Assembly (NCBI RefSeq): GCF_014697575.1 | Contig: NZ_JACJSC010000001.1 | Coordinates: 372,001 to 436,000, forward strand | Origin: Planktothrix sp. FACHB-1365 | GTDB lineage: Bacteria; Cyanobacteriota; Cyanobacteriia; Cyanobacteriales; Microcoleaceae | Direction of reading: 5' to 3' | DNA length: 64,000 bases | Shown here: positions 7,672 through 16,868 of the stretch, piece after piece | Layout of the letters: the number at the start of each line of letters is the position of its first letter | Numbering within the stretch: the first letter of the stretch is position 1 | Notes under the pieces: generated by a model | Told to the model about the DNA's origin: nothing | What the model saw: only the letters and a program-made list of their open reading frames with translations | Database searches by the model: none | Position numbers and translations under genes: made by a program

Positions 7672-9579
7672 ATGAATACTGTAGTCAAGCCCAGATACAA
7701 AATTTTAATTATTGATGATAACCCTATCAATGTTGACTTATTATTTGAGTATCTTGATTATGCTGGATTTGAAGTTTGGAAAGCATTAGATGGAGAAAGT
7801 GGTCTGGAAATTATTGACCAAAATACGCCTGATTTAATCTTATTAGATGTGATGATGCCGGATTGGGATGGATTTGAGATTTGCACTCATTTAAAAGCCA
7901 ATCCTGCCTATAGTGAAATCCCTGTTATTTTTATAACAGCATTAGCAGAAACCCAACAAAAAGTTAAAGGATTAAACTTAGGGGCTGTAGATTATATTAC
8001 CAAGCCTTTTGATCAAAGTGAAATCTTAGCCCGGATTAATCTGCACTTAAAGCTTTATGCTTTAAATTCTCAATTAAAATCTGAAATTCAGGAAAAAAGA
8101 CAAGCAGAACAAGCTTTAAATCAGCTAAATTTAGAATTAGAAAAACGAGTAGAAGAACGTACCTCCCAACTGCAAAGTACCTTAGAGGAATTACAGCAGG
8201 CACAACAAAAACTATTAGAGAGAGAACAGCAATTACACTATAAAGCTTATCATGATCCACTGACAGGACTTCCCAATCGAGCTTGGTGTATTTCTCAACT
8301 TAAAACCTTAATTGAACAAGCTAAATCTGACTTTAATTATCATTATGCTGTCTTGTTTTTAGATTTAGATCGCTTTAATGTTATTAATGATAGCTTAGGT
8401 CATTTATTAGGAGATAAACTGTTACAAAAGGTTGCTAAACGCTTAGAATCTTGCTTAACCTCTAATCTCCATATTGCTCGTTTAGGAGGAGACGAATTTG
8501 TTATTATTGTTGAAAAAATTAGCGATGAGCAGGAGGTTATGACCATTGCTCAAAAAATTTTAGATGTGTTAAGTCCCGTTTTTCAATTAAATCAATATGA
8601 AGTCTATACGGGGGGGAGTATAGGAATTACATTTAGTAAATTTGGATATGATCACCCCGAAGATATCCTGCGAGATGCTGACGTAGCCATGTATTCTGCG
8701 AAAGCAAATGGCAAAGGTTGTTATCAACTTTTAACCAGTGAATTGCAACAACAAGCCATGAGTCGTTTACAGTTAGAAAATGATCTCAGGCGTGCTATTC
8801 AAAATGAGGAATTTTCTCTCTATTATCAACCTATTATTTCTCTTCCCAACTTCCAAAAATTAGGATTTGAAGCGTTAATTCGTTGGCATCATCCGCAAAA
8901 AGGTATGATTCCTCCAGATCAATTTATTCCTGTGGCGGAAGAAACCGGATTAATTATTGAGTTAGGATGGTGGGTGATCAAAACTGCTTTAAACCAAATT
9001 GAAATTTGGCAGGAACAGTTTCCTGGATTTTCAGAACTTGCGATTAATGTTAATGTTGCACCTCAACAATTAATGCTGGTTTCTTTCTCTGAACAAGTTC
9101 AAGAGCTATTTTCGCATTTCAAAATTAAAAGACATCAAATCAAATTTGAGATTACAGAAGGCTCGTTACTGAAAACTGGATCTCATCACATTGAAGCTTT
9201 AAAAAGGCTGAAAAATCTAGGAATTCAATTTTGTATTGATGATTTTGGGACAGGATATTCTTCCCTCAGTCGTCTTCATGAATTCCCCATTGATACCTTA
9301 AAAATTGATCGCTCTTTTGTGCGTCAAATTGGTTCAAATCAAGGAGAAATTGAGTTAATTAGAACCATTATTACCTTAGCTCATGGATTAGGAATGGATG
9401 TTGTCGCGGAAGGAATTGAAACAAAATCCCAACTGAATCAATTATCATTATTAGGATGTGAATGGGGACAAGGATTTTTATTTTCAAAACCCTTAAATTC
9501 TATCGATGCAACTCAATATATTGCAGCTTTGTTAACCTCTCAATGGAAGCAAGAACGGGTTAAAGCCTTGCTGATGTAA
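7672..9579 (+). CDS. Response regulator with GGDEF and EAL domains
   Basis: The 635-residue cytosolic protein combines three domains. A receiver domain spans 1-125, with acidic residues in IIDDN, phospho-acceptor Asp59 in LLDVMMPD and Lys in TKPF. A coiled coil (about 130-190) precedes a GGDEF domain (about 195-360; intact RLGGDEF signature). An EAL domain (about 370-620) follows, with intact EALIRW, DDFGTGYSS and DTLKIDRSF motifs. It can therefore be expected to make or degrade cyclic di-GMP under control of an upstream kinase. Both catalytic signatures look intact, so the net activity is open. No kinase is adjacent; hisA follows on the other strand. Confidence 0.95.
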   Translation: MNTVVKPRYKILIIDDNPINVDLLFEYLDYAGFEVWKALDGESGLEIIDQNTPDLILLDVMMPDWDGFEICTHLKANPAYSEIPVIFITALAETQQKVKGLNLGAVDYITKPFDQSEILARINLHLKLYALNSQLKSEIQEKRQAEQALNQLNLELEKRVEERTSQLQSTLEELQQAQQKLLEREQQLHYKAYHDPLTGLPNRAWCISQLKTLIEQAKSDFNYHYAVLFLDLDRFNVINDSLGHLLGDKLLQKVAKRLESCLTSNLHIARLGGDEFVIIVEKISDEQEVMTIAQKILDVLSPVFQLNQYEVYTGGSIGITFSKFGYDHPEDILRDADVAMYSAKANGKGCYQLLTSELQQQAMSRLQLENDLRRAIQNEEFSLYYQPIISLPNFQKLGFEALIRWHHPQKGMIPPDQFIPVAEETGLIIELGWWVIKTALNQIEIWQEQFPGFSELAINVNVAPQQLMLVSFSEQVQELFSHFKIKRHQIKFEITEGSLLKTGSHHIEALKRLKNLGIQFCIDDFGTGYSSLSRLHEFPIDTLKIDRSFVRQIGSNQGEIELIRTIITLAHGLGMDVVAEGIETKSQLNQLSLLGCEWGQGFLFSKPLNSIDATQYIAALLTSQWKQERVKALLM

Positions 9580-9612
9580 ACCCATTCTTGAACTAAATCT
9601 CGACCTTAACAA

Positions 9613-10386
9613 TTAAGCAAAGGCAGAGTTTCCAAAATCGCAGGGAACATCTTGCCATCGTCCTTGACCGACGGCTTGAATTGCTTCTTTTAAATTAATA
9701 TCCCCGGTATAAAGTGCTCGTCCCACAATTACATCAGTGACCCCTAAAGGTTCTAGGGATAATAAACTTAATAAATCTGTAATCGAACTCACTCCTCCAG
9801 AAGCAATCACTGGAATTGAAACGACATTAGCAATTTCTCGTAAAGCCTCAAGATTAGGCCCAATGAGGGTTCCATCCCGATGAATATCAGTATAAATAAT
9901 CGTGACAACCCCTAACTGTGCCATTTGTTCGGCTAAATCCGTCGCTAAAATTTCCGAGGTTTCTAACCATCCTTTCGTCGCAACTTTGCCATTTCTAGCA
10001 TCAATTCCCACCGCAATATGACCGGGAAATTCTGCACATAAATCCGCAACTAATTGAGGTTGTTCGACTGCAATCGTTCCTAAAATTGCCCGTTCTACTC
10101 CTAAATTGAATAGGGTGGCTACGTTGTCACGGGTGCGTAATCCTCCGCCAACTTGTACCGGAATATTAATCGTATTTGCGATCGCTTCTATCACCTGATA
10201 ATTTGTAGGTTTTCCAGTTTTTGCTCCATCTAAATCTACTAAATGCAACCTTGTTGCTCCTTGTTCAACCCAATCTTGAGCAACCGCAATGGGGTCATCA
10301 TTAAAGGTTTGAGCTTGGTTATAGTCTCCTTGATATAATCGAACACAACGTCCGTCTAATAAATCAATGGCTGGAATAATATTCAT
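9613..10386 (-). CDS. hisA: Phosphoribosylformimino-5-aminoimidazole carboxamide ribotide isomerase
   Basis: HisA catalyses the fourth step of histidine synthesis, an Amadori rearrangement of ProFAR to PRFAR. The 257-residue (beta/alpha)8 barrel has the N-terminal catalytic Asp in [14 protein letters not shown], the phosphate-binding segments VGGGLR and ASGGVSS, and the second catalytic Asp in YTDIHRDGT. Length is normal. As usual in cyanobacteria, it is not in a his operon. It is convergent with the preceding signalling gene. Confidence 0.97.
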   Translation of the reverse strand: MNIIPAIDLLDGRCVRLYQGDYNQAQTFNDDPIAVAQDWVEQGATRLHLVDLDGAKTGKPTNYQVIEAIANTINIPVQVGGGLRTRDNVATLFNLGVERAILGTIAVEQPQLVADLCAEFPGHIAVGIDARNGKVATKGWLETSEILATDLAEQMAQLGVVTIIYTDIHRDGTLIGPNLEALREIANVVSIPVIASGGVSSITDLLSLLSLEPLGVTDVIVGRALYTGDINLKEAIQAVGQGRWQDVPCDFGNSAFA

Positions 10387-10420
10387 GGGATGGGTTTATG
10401 ATCAACAATACTCAGTTTCC

Positions 10421-10459
10421 CACAGAATAAAACCCCCGCTTTGCGGGTTTTATTCTGTG
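10421..10459 (-). terminator. Long hairpin terminator
   Basis: CACAGAATAAAACCC...GC and its complement GC-GGGTTTTATTCTGTG form a long stem with a two-base bulge and a TTT loop. It lies 24 bases beyond the stop codon of the small membrane protein gene (minus strand) and upstream of hisA. A/T-rich arms on both sides would allow termination in both directions. Confidence 0.7.
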
Positions 10460-10482
10460 GTGATCAAAGTGTTAGATTCTAA

Positions 10483-10884
10483 CTAGATTAAAACGGTTTC
10501 TTTTTCAGGAGTTGAATCAGTTGGGGTCGGGTCAGAAGCAATATCTAACGCACCCCCTGGAGCTTCAGGATGTTCCACATAAACGGCTTCTGTCATGGCT
10601 TTAGCACCTTCCGAACGACCTTTGAGATAAATACTTCCTAATCCTAATAACCCGGCTGTTCCGAGGGCTAATCCAGCAATGATGCCATAATCCGGTTTAA
10701 TCGGGGGAATTTTTGTCCACACCGAACCGGAATTAAAGTTAGAATTTGTCAACAACCCATTAGACTTATATTTGCTAAAAGGACAAGGACTCGCTTCCGA
10801 CACCGGAGAGAACACAGCACTCAAAGTTGCTGTAGCTAAGAGGCTCACGAGTAAGGGTTTGAGTTTGTTCATGATCATTGCCAT
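10483..10884 (-). CDS. Small exported or membrane protein of unknown function
   Basis: The 133-residue product has a signal-like N-terminus (LKPLLVSLLATATLSAVFSP, cleavage plausible after SEA). A second hydrophobic helix (YGIIAGLALGTAGLLGLGSIY, about 67-87) and a negatively charged Pro/Thr-rich tail follow. A start at the third ATG (10872) would give a more canonical signal peptide. I do not recognise the family. It precedes hisA on the same strand, but the hairpin at 10421-10459 probably separates their transcripts. Confidence 0.6.
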   Translation of the reverse strand: MAMIMNKLKPLLVSLLATATLSAVFSPVSEASPCPFSKYKSNGLLTNSNFNSGSVWTKIPPIKPDYGIIAGLALGTAGLLGLGSIYLKGRSEGAKAMTEAVYVEHPEAPGGALDIASDPTPTDSTPEKETVLI

Positions 10885-11014
10885 ATTGGGGATGTTTAAT
10901 TTGGTAATGATAGCAGGAGATTTTAAAATTAGCCGACCCCAATTGATTTTTAATCCAGATATTTTGATCCATTAAGTTCCTTCCCATCCCCCAAACCCAA
11001 CATTCACCAGCGAC

Positions 11015-11629
11015 TTATCCCCACTCTCCGCCAAATTCTTGATATTCTTCTGATTCGATTTGATCGAGATCAGGATATTCATAATTATCAATCATTTCCT
11101 CTACAGAGTGAATAACAAACGGTAAATTAGCACCAATTAAACCCCGTTTAATTCGTTCTGATGTTTCAGGAAATAAAACAAATAGGGGATAAATATCATC
11201 AGCCTCTTGAGAATCAATGTGTTTATAATGGTGAGGCATTATCCATTCATAATCTTGATCTAATAACACTTGGGTTAATCGCCAACGGGCTAATAAATCC
11301 GATAATTCTTCTTGAGGACGGTGAATAAAAATAAAAATCTCCGCCCCAATTTTAACTTTCCATTCTGGATCACACATCAAAAGTCCAATATCGCAGGGTA
11401 AACCCACCGCATCCCCCGGTTTAATACTAATTCCCTGCTGTCCTGAATAGGAAACTCCGTGTCGTAAACGTACAATCGGTAACGGAATGGTAATCACGCT
11501 ATCATCAGAACGGCGAATACTCGGAACCATTTCAAAATAAGGACGATGTTGCTTCAGTAAAGTAATGGCTGCTTCCGAATTACTATATTCTGCCAGCAAC
11601 GCTTCATAATGGGATTTTAGAATAGACAT
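11015..11629 (-). CDS. Hypothetical protein, soluble, 204 residues
   Basis: I do not recognise this protein. It has no signal peptide or membrane helix. The central part (RLRHGVSYSGQQGISIKPGD) is followed by GLLMCDPEWKVKIGAEIFIF, suggesting a beta-rich fold, and the last 40 residues are strongly acidic. Phrases such as YPLFVLFPETSERIKRGL suggest a conserved cytosolic cyanobacterial protein. The ATG start is the first in frame. It stands between the small membrane protein gene and the heptamer repeats downstream of pilC, all on the minus strand. Confidence 0.6.
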   Translation of the reverse strand: MSILKSHYEALLAEYSNSEAAITLLKQHRPYFEMVPSIRRSDDSVITIPLPIVRLRHGVSYSGQQGISIKPGDAVGLPCDIGLLMCDPEWKVKIGAEIFIFIHRPQEELSDLLARWRLTQVLLDQDYEWIMPHHYKHIDSQEADDIYPLFVLFPETSERIKRGLIGANLPFVIHSVEEMIDNYEYPDLDQIESEEYQEFGGEWG

Positions 11630-11693
11630 AAATCATTTCAAATAAAACGTTTACAGCATTGGTTAATGGGGTAATAGGTAGAATCAACCTTTA

Positions 11694-11776
11694 ATTACGA
11701 ATTACGAATTACGAATTACGAATTACAAATTACAAATTACGAATTACAATTCTTAATTCTTAATTCTTAATTCTTA
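11694..11776. repeat. Heptameric short tandem repeats (STRR type)
   Basis: Eight consecutive heptamers of the type ATTACRA (11694-11749) are followed directly by four heptamers TTCTTAA (11750-11776, last one incomplete). Heptameric tandem repeats are typical of filamentous cyanobacterial genomes. ATTACGA heptamers recur at 14278-14305. Confidence 0.9.
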
Positions 11777-11899
11777 TTGAAAGTAGTCAATATCAATGAA
11801 TTGATAGCTGATAACTGAATCTGATACGATTAAGAATTTCATCGTTTATACATCAGAAATTAGTGTTTGATAGACAATCTAATTTTCTGGGTTTTGGAA

Positions 11900-13033
11900 T
11901 TAGCCAATTTTTTCAAACACGGCAAACATAGGCAGATACATCGATAGCAAAATTGAACCCACAATTCCAGCTACCATCACAATCATTAGGGGTTCTAACA
12001 TACTGGTAAGTCCTTTTACAGCTTCTTCCACTTCCGTTTCATAGAAGATCCCTACTTTCATTAACATTTTGTCGAGTTCCCCTGATTCTTCTCCAATTGC
12101 AATCATTTGAATAGCCAAAGGAGGAAATACATTGCCTTCTTGTAAAGCTAAACTAATTAAACCGCCTTGTTGAATAGAATCTCTGGCATTTCTAATACAT
12201 AAAGCGATGGCCGCATTTCCTGCCACCTCTTCCACAATTTCCAGAGAGTTCATAATCGGAACCCCAGACCGGGTTAAGCTTCCAAAAATTGTACAAAACC
12301 GCGCCACAGCCGAAATTTGAATCAGGTTTCCAAAAATCGGTAACTTCAAAAATAGCTTATCAAAAAACATTCTTCCCCCAGGGGTTTTATAAGCGGTTTT
12401 ATAAGCAAACAATAACCCTATCAACGTCCCGATTACAATAGCTTGTGGAATCGGGGGCCAGGTTCTACAAAAAGCACTAATATTGAGCATGATCTGGGTA
12501 AACATCGGCAGTGTTGCCCCAATATCCTGAAACACCTTAGCAAAGGTGGGAAGTAAAAAAGTTGTCATCCCAAAAAAGATAGTAATGGCAATAAAAAACA
12601 CCGTTTTGGGATAAGACATAGCGGACTTAATTTCGGCTTGGGTTTTGTGGTTTTTTTCCATCATTACTGCTAGCCGTTCTAAGACTTCATCTAAAACCCC
12701 CCCGGTTTCTCCAGCAGATACCATACTAATAAAAAGCTGATCAAAAATATCAGGAAATTTCCTCATAGCCACAGAAAGTTCTGTCCCTTCTTCCACATCA
12801 GCCCGAATGGAAGTTAAGGCATTTTTTAACTTAGCATTACTACATTGATCACTTAAAACACTCAAACATCTCGCCATTGCAATCCCGGCGTTAAACATGG
12901 ATGCAAATTGACGGGCAAAAATCGCTAAGTCTTTAACGGTAATCGTTGCCAGAGCAATGCTAATACTTTCTTCAATTCGTTTAAAGTCAAAACCCCGGTT
13001 TCTGACTTGACTGCGAACTACACTCCCTGCCAT
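11900..13033 (-). CDS. pilC: Type IV pilus inner-membrane platform protein
   Basis: PilC (GspF family) is the cytoplasmic-membrane platform on which the PilB and PilT motors act. The 377 residues contain the two repeated GspF domains (about 38-160 and 245-365). Each starts with a FARQFASMFNAG- or FCTIFGSLTRSG-like motif, and membrane helices lie around 145-170, 195-215 and 345-370. The N-terminus is somewhat shorter than the usual 400 or so residues. It is the last gene of a pilB-pilT-pilC unit, 94 bp after pilT. Confidence 0.95.
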   Translation of the reverse strand: MAGSVVRSQVRNRGFDFKRIEESISIALATITVKDLAIFARQFASMFNAGIAMARCLSVLSDQCSNAKLKNALTSIRADVEEGTELSVAMRKFPDIFDQLFISMVSAGETGGVLDEVLERLAVMMEKNHKTQAEIKSAMSYPKTVFFIAITIFFGMTTFLLPTFAKVFQDIGATLPMFTQIMLNISAFCRTWPPIPQAIVIGTLIGLLFAYKTAYKTPGGRMFFDKLFLKLPIFGNLIQISAVARFCTIFGSLTRSGVPIMNSLEIVEEVAGNAAIALCIRNARDSIQQGGLISLALQEGNVFPPLAIQMIAIGEESGELDKMLMKVGIFYETEVEEAVKGLTSMLEPLMIVMVAGIVGSILLSMYLPMFAVFEKIG

Positions 13034-13065
13034 AAATTTTTACCTACTCAGTATTAATTTTTTAC

Positions 13066-13127
13066 TGATAACTGATGATGCGGATACTTGATAACTGATA
13101 ACTGACAACTGACAACTGATAACTGAT
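13066..13127. repeat. TGATAACTGA-type repeats between pilT and pilC
   Basis: The spacer consists of repeated words TGATAACTGA and TGACAACTGA with one GATGCGGATACTTGATAA block. The same words occur in the pilB-pilT spacer (14314-14358) and around 51380-51520. Confidence 0.75.
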
Positions 13128-14231
13128 TTAAGCTTTGGCTTTTTGTCCCTTAGCGGCGGAGGGAGCAGGGCCAATTAAACGTTCTAATTCATCGGGTTTA
13201 GACGACTTACTCATGGCCGCTTCCCAAGTGACTTGACCTTCGTTATAGAGTTTCGCCAAAGCCATTTCCATCGTTTGCATCCCTAATTTTGCCCCCATTT
13301 GAATTTGGGAGTAAATTTGAGAAGTTTTTCCCTCCCGAATCAGGTTAGCCATAGCAGGAGTATTAGCCATAATTTCAATCGCCGCCCGACGACCTCCTCC
13401 AATAGCGGGAACCAAGTTTTGACTACAAACCCCCACCAGTGAACCGGATAACTGTGCTCGGATTTGGGGTTGTTGAACGGGGGGGAATACGTCTAACATC
13501 CGGTCTACGGTTGCGGCTGCGGAGTTGGTGTGCAGGGTTCCAAAGACTAAGTGACCCGTTTCTGCCGCCGAAATCGCTAGACCAATGGTTTCTAAGTCCC
13601 GCATCTCTCCCACCAGAATAATATCGGGGTCTTCGCGCAAAGCTGCTTTGAGGGCATTTGCAAAGCTTTTGGTGTCCTCTCCCTTTTGTCGCTGGTGGAA
13701 CAAACTTTTAATATTGGGAAACACATATTCAATCGGGTCTTCCACCGTTAGAATATGTTCTGAGCGAGTCCGGTTAATTAAGTCTAACAAGGCTGCCATG
13801 GTTGTGGTTTTACCTGAACCCGTTTGACCTGTGACCAATACCATTCCCCGTGGGCGTTCAGTCATGTCCCGAATTACTTGGGGAACCCCTAATTTATCAG
13901 CATTGGGAATCTTAGAGGCTAACGCCCGCAAACAAGCCGCCCAACATCCCCGTTCTCGATAGACGTTGACCCGGAACCGAGCTAATCCTCTTACCCCGTA
14001 AGCACAATCCAGTTCCCATTCTTGCTCTAACTGCTTACGCTGCATATTATTCAGCATTTGGTAAATCAGAACTTGCACCTCTTCAGCCGATTGAGTTTCT
14101 CCAAATTGGGGCTGAGGGGTCAGTTTCCCACTAATCCGAAAAAAGATAGGCGCACCCGCTTGAATATGAATATCAGAGCCACCTTGTTCGACTAAAGACT
14201 CTAAAATGTCTTCAATCATTAATCCCGGCAT
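13128..14231 (-). CDS. pilT: Type IV pilus retraction ATPase
   Basis: PilT powers pilus retraction and hence twitching/phototactic motility and DNA uptake. The 367 residues have a PAS-like N-terminal domain and a RecA-like core with Walker A GQTGSGKTT (135-143), the Asp box, Walker B DPDIILVGEMRD, a His box (GTLHTNSAAATVDRML) and the C-terminal (A/N)LIREGK motif near residue 300, equivalent to AIRNLIRE. Length is normal. It lies between pilB and pilC on the same strand. Confidence 0.97.
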   Translation of the reverse strand: MPGLMIEDILESLVEQGGSDIHIQAGAPIFFRISGKLTPQPQFGETQSAEEVQVLIYQMLNNMQRKQLEQEWELDCAYGVRGLARFRVNVYRERGCWAACLRALASKIPNADKLGVPQVIRDMTERPRGMVLVTGQTGSGKTTTMAALLDLINRTRSEHILTVEDPIEYVFPNIKSLFHQRQKGEDTKSFANALKAALREDPDIILVGEMRDLETIGLAISAAETGHLVFGTLHTNSAAATVDRMLDVFPPVQQPQIRAQLSGSLVGVCSQNLVPAIGGGRRAAIEIMANTPAMANLIREGKTSQIYSQIQMGAKLGMQTMEMALAKLYNEGQVTWEAAMSKSSKPDELERLIGPAPSAAKGQKAKA

Positions 14232-14277
14232 AATTATTCTCCTCTAAACTCTTGTTGATTGTGTACAGACTAAGGGA

Positions 14278-14358
14278 ATTACGAATTACGAATTACCAAT
14301 TACGAATCCTGATAACTGATAATGCGGATACTTGATAATGCGGATACTTGATAACTGA
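14278..14358. repeat. Heptamers and 16-mer repeats between pilB and pilT
   Basis: Four ATTAC(G/C)A heptamers (14278-14305) are followed by two exact 16-base units TGATAATGCGGATACT (14317-14332 and 14333-14348) and TGATAACTGA. The 3' end reaches the pilB stop codon. Confidence 0.8.
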
Positions 14359-16362
14359 TTAGCTGATAAAGCGGGGTGTCATACAATAGGGACAGTCTAA
14401 CCATTCCGGTTTTAATTCGGCTACGCAACTCTTACAGGTTAAGCCTTGTTTGCGTTTGGCTTTGAGTTCGGCTTCTAAACCAGAATCTGTAAATGTTACC
14501 CGTTCCACCTCCTCAAAGGTAGTGTACCCTTCACGAACTAATTGCAAACTATAAGCTAATAAGGTTTTCATCCCTTCTTCAACGGCGGCTTCTTTAATTT
14601 GTTCAGTAGGAGCGCCTTTGGTAATCAGGGTTTGCATTCGTTCGGTGACTTTCAGGAATTCATAGACCCCCACCCGACCTTTGTAGCCCAGCCCACTACA
14701 TTTTTTACACAATTGACCCATATCAGCTAAATGCTTCCGTTCTTCAACGGCAATGGTATTGGCTTTATAAAAAGTAATATTGACTTCTTGAGAAGCCGAT
14801 AACCCATAACGACCTAACTCTTCAGGAGCGGGGGTATAAGGAAGCCGACACTCCCCACAAACGCGCCGCATCAGCCGTTGGGCCAGAATCCCTAATAAGG
14901 CGGCGGACACCATGAACGGTTCTACTCCCATTTCATCTAAACGAGCGATCGCACCCGCCGCGTCGTTAGTGTGTAAAGTAGTTAACACTAAGTGTCCGGT
15001 TAAAGCCGCTTCAATAGCAGTTTTTGCTGTTTCTAAATCCCGTGTTTCTCCCACTAACAAAACATCCGGGTCTTGTCGTAAAAATGCCCGTAAAATATTA
15101 GCAAAGGTTAAATTTTTCTCCCGAATTACCTGACATTGGGTAATCCCCGGTAAAGCATATTCAATCGGATCTTCTGCGGTACTAATATTAATCCCCGGAT
15201 CATTTTTTTCTGCTAAAACCGAATACAGAGAGGTGGATTTTCCTGACCCCGTTGGCCCTGTAACTAATATCAAACCAAAAGGACGAGATGCGGTTTCCCG
15301 AACTAAGGCTAAGGTTTCTTGATCCGTAATTAATTTATCTAACCCTAATTGGGTTGAAGAACTATCCAAAATCCGTAATACAATTTTTTCCCCGTAGCGA
15401 CTGGGGAGACTATTCACCCGGAAGTCTACCGTCCGTCCTCGGAATTTACGGCGAATCCGACCATCTTGGGCTTGACGACGTTCGGCGATATCCATTTCTG
15501 CGAGAATTTTAAACCGGGAAGTAATCGCCGGAATTACTTTTTTAGGAAATTTATAATATTCCTGTAACACCCCATCTTTCCGCATCCGAATTCGCATTTC
15601 ATGTTCCTGGGGTTCAACGTGAATATCAGATACCCCCTCCGAGAGGGCTTTGGCTAAAATCACGTTGACAGCCTTAATAACCGGGGCGGTTTCCGCTTGT
15701 TCGATTTCCTCCGACAAATCCATCCCACCAGATTCATCGCCCACTTCTTCGAGGTCGGTGGTTTCAAAATCTCCGGCGGTAAACTCTAATTTCTCTTGTT
15801 CCCGTTTAGCGGCTTCGGCGGCTTTGCGTTTAACGTCTTCGTTACTATAGGTGGAAATAATTTGATCATAATCTTCCTGAGTAATCACCCGCCGTTGGAG
15901 TTTCAACTGCTTGGGTCGCAAAATTTGATTTCTTAACTCCTCCAACGCATTCAGGTTGTCGGGGTCAACCATGGCAATCAACACCGAAGTCGGATCACTT
16001 TCAGGTTTGCGTAAAGGGATGAAGCGATGGCGTTTACAGGTTTCTAAACTCGTATCAAGCGTATGCAGCATTTGTTCGAGTTCTTCATTCGACATCGGTT
16101 CAATTTCAGGATCATACGCTTCGACCCCGTGAATGATTCTCAGTTCAAATAGCTGTTGTTTTTTATACTGACGGGCTAAGTCGGGAGGCAGGGCGCGACC
16201 CGTCATCGATTCCAAAACTTCTGTCAGGGGTTGACCTGAACGACTGGTTTTGAGGGCTTGCTGAAGTTGCTCTGGATTAATATAGCCGGATTGAATTAAT
16301 TTGTTGCCAAAGGGAGTGGTACTTTGAACAACTAGGGCGCGTCTTTGGGATGTGTTCGTCAT
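14359..16362 (-). CDS. pilB: Type IV pilus extension ATPase
   Basis: PilB (GspE family) drives pilus assembly. The 667 residues comprise an N-terminal MshEN-type region (about 15-170), a charged linker, an N2 domain and a RecA-like ATPase with Walker A GPTGSGKST (369-377), Walker B DPDVLLVGETRD and a His box. The tetracysteine zinc site (CGEC...CKKC) lies about residues 500-560. The last about 30 residues add a second CxxC...CPYC pair (CKSCVAELKPEWLDCPYC), a zinc-ribbon tail not present in proteobacterial PilB. It is the first gene of the pilB-pilT-pilC unit. A palindrome lies 40 bp upstream. Confidence 0.96.
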   Translation of the reverse strand: MTNTSQRRALVVQSTTPFGNKLIQSGYINPEQLQQALKTSRSGQPLTEVLESMTGRALPPDLARQYKKQQLFELRIIHGVEAYDPEIEPMSNEELEQMLHTLDTSLETCKRHRFIPLRKPESDPTSVLIAMVDPDNLNALEELRNQILRPKQLKLQRRVITQEDYDQIISTYSNEDVKRKAAEAAKREQEKLEFTAGDFETTDLEEVGDESGGMDLSEEIEQAETAPVIKAVNVILAKALSEGVSDIHVEPQEHEMRIRMRKDGVLQEYYKFPKKVIPAITSRFKILAEMDIAERRQAQDGRIRRKFRGRTVDFRVNSLPSRYGEKIVLRILDSSSTQLGLDKLITDQETLALVRETASRPFGLILVTGPTGSGKSTSLYSVLAEKNDPGINISTAEDPIEYALPGITQCQVIREKNLTFANILRAFLRQDPDVLLVGETRDLETAKTAIEAALTGHLVLTTLHTNDAAGAIARLDEMGVEPFMVSAALLGILAQRLMRRVCGECRLPYTPAPEELGRYGLSASQEVNITFYKANTIAVEERKHLADMGQLCKKCSGLGYKGRVGVYEFLKVTERMQTLITKGAPTEQIKEAAVEEGMKTLLAYSLQLVREGYTTFEEVERVTFTDSGLEAELKAKRKQGLTCKSCVAELKPEWLDCPYCMTPRFIS

Positions 16363-16868
16363 AGCTTAAAATTAAGGTCTATGTCATTGTATTAATGCGT
16401 TGATGTCACGTTGACATCTACTCCCGCTAACCTTGACAGGTGTTGCGGGAGATTCCCAAACCTTACGATGAATTGGTACCTATCATTCAGGACAAGTCCA
16501 TTCTCGGATATTTAAGGGCAATTTTTCTAAAATATGACTGCATTTTCCACAGATTTTAAGGGAATAGATTTCCCTCTGATGTGTCAATTTTAACCCAACC
16601 TTCTCGTTCTCAATTCCGATCCGCTTCTAAGAGAAGTTCAGGGGGCTGATTGCTCTCCTCCTGTACCTATCCTTGACTTAAGCCATCCCATCTTCTAAAC
16701 CCCCTACCCAGCATTTTAAGGCTCCATCTTGATCATAACGGTTTACCTCACCTGATGATGTATTTTAAGATATGATTTTGATTAAAATTTTTAAAGTAAG
16801 GAAATGTCGTCAGCACCTCGTACTCTCACGCTGATTTTCCGTGATTAACAAGGACAAACAGTACCATT
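16363..16868. other. Divergent promoter region between pilB and grpE
   Basis: 506 bp without a gene. It must hold the promoters of both the pilus and the chaperone units. The only marked element is the palindrome at 16402-16418. I looked for the CIRCE heat-shock operator (TTAGCACTC-N9-GAGTGCTAA) and found none here. Confidence 0.5.
16402..16418. promoter_or_regulatory. Palindrome upstream of pilB, possible operator
   Basis: GATGTCA-CGT-TGACATC is a perfect inverted repeat with 7-base arms and a 3-base centre, 40 bp upstream of the pilB start codon. Size and position suit binding of a dimeric transcription factor. The factor is unknown. Confidence 0.4.

Noticed and set aside
10775-10987. Overlapping frames around the small membrane protein start
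   Set aside because: Frames on both strands overlap its signal-peptide region but have no domain, no ribosome-binding site and atypical composition.
16363-16868. CIRCE operator upstream of grpE
   Set aside because: No TTAGCACTC-N9-GAGTGCTAA element is present. A lone TTAGCACTC-like word near 61370 is not followed by its partner and has no heat-shock gene.
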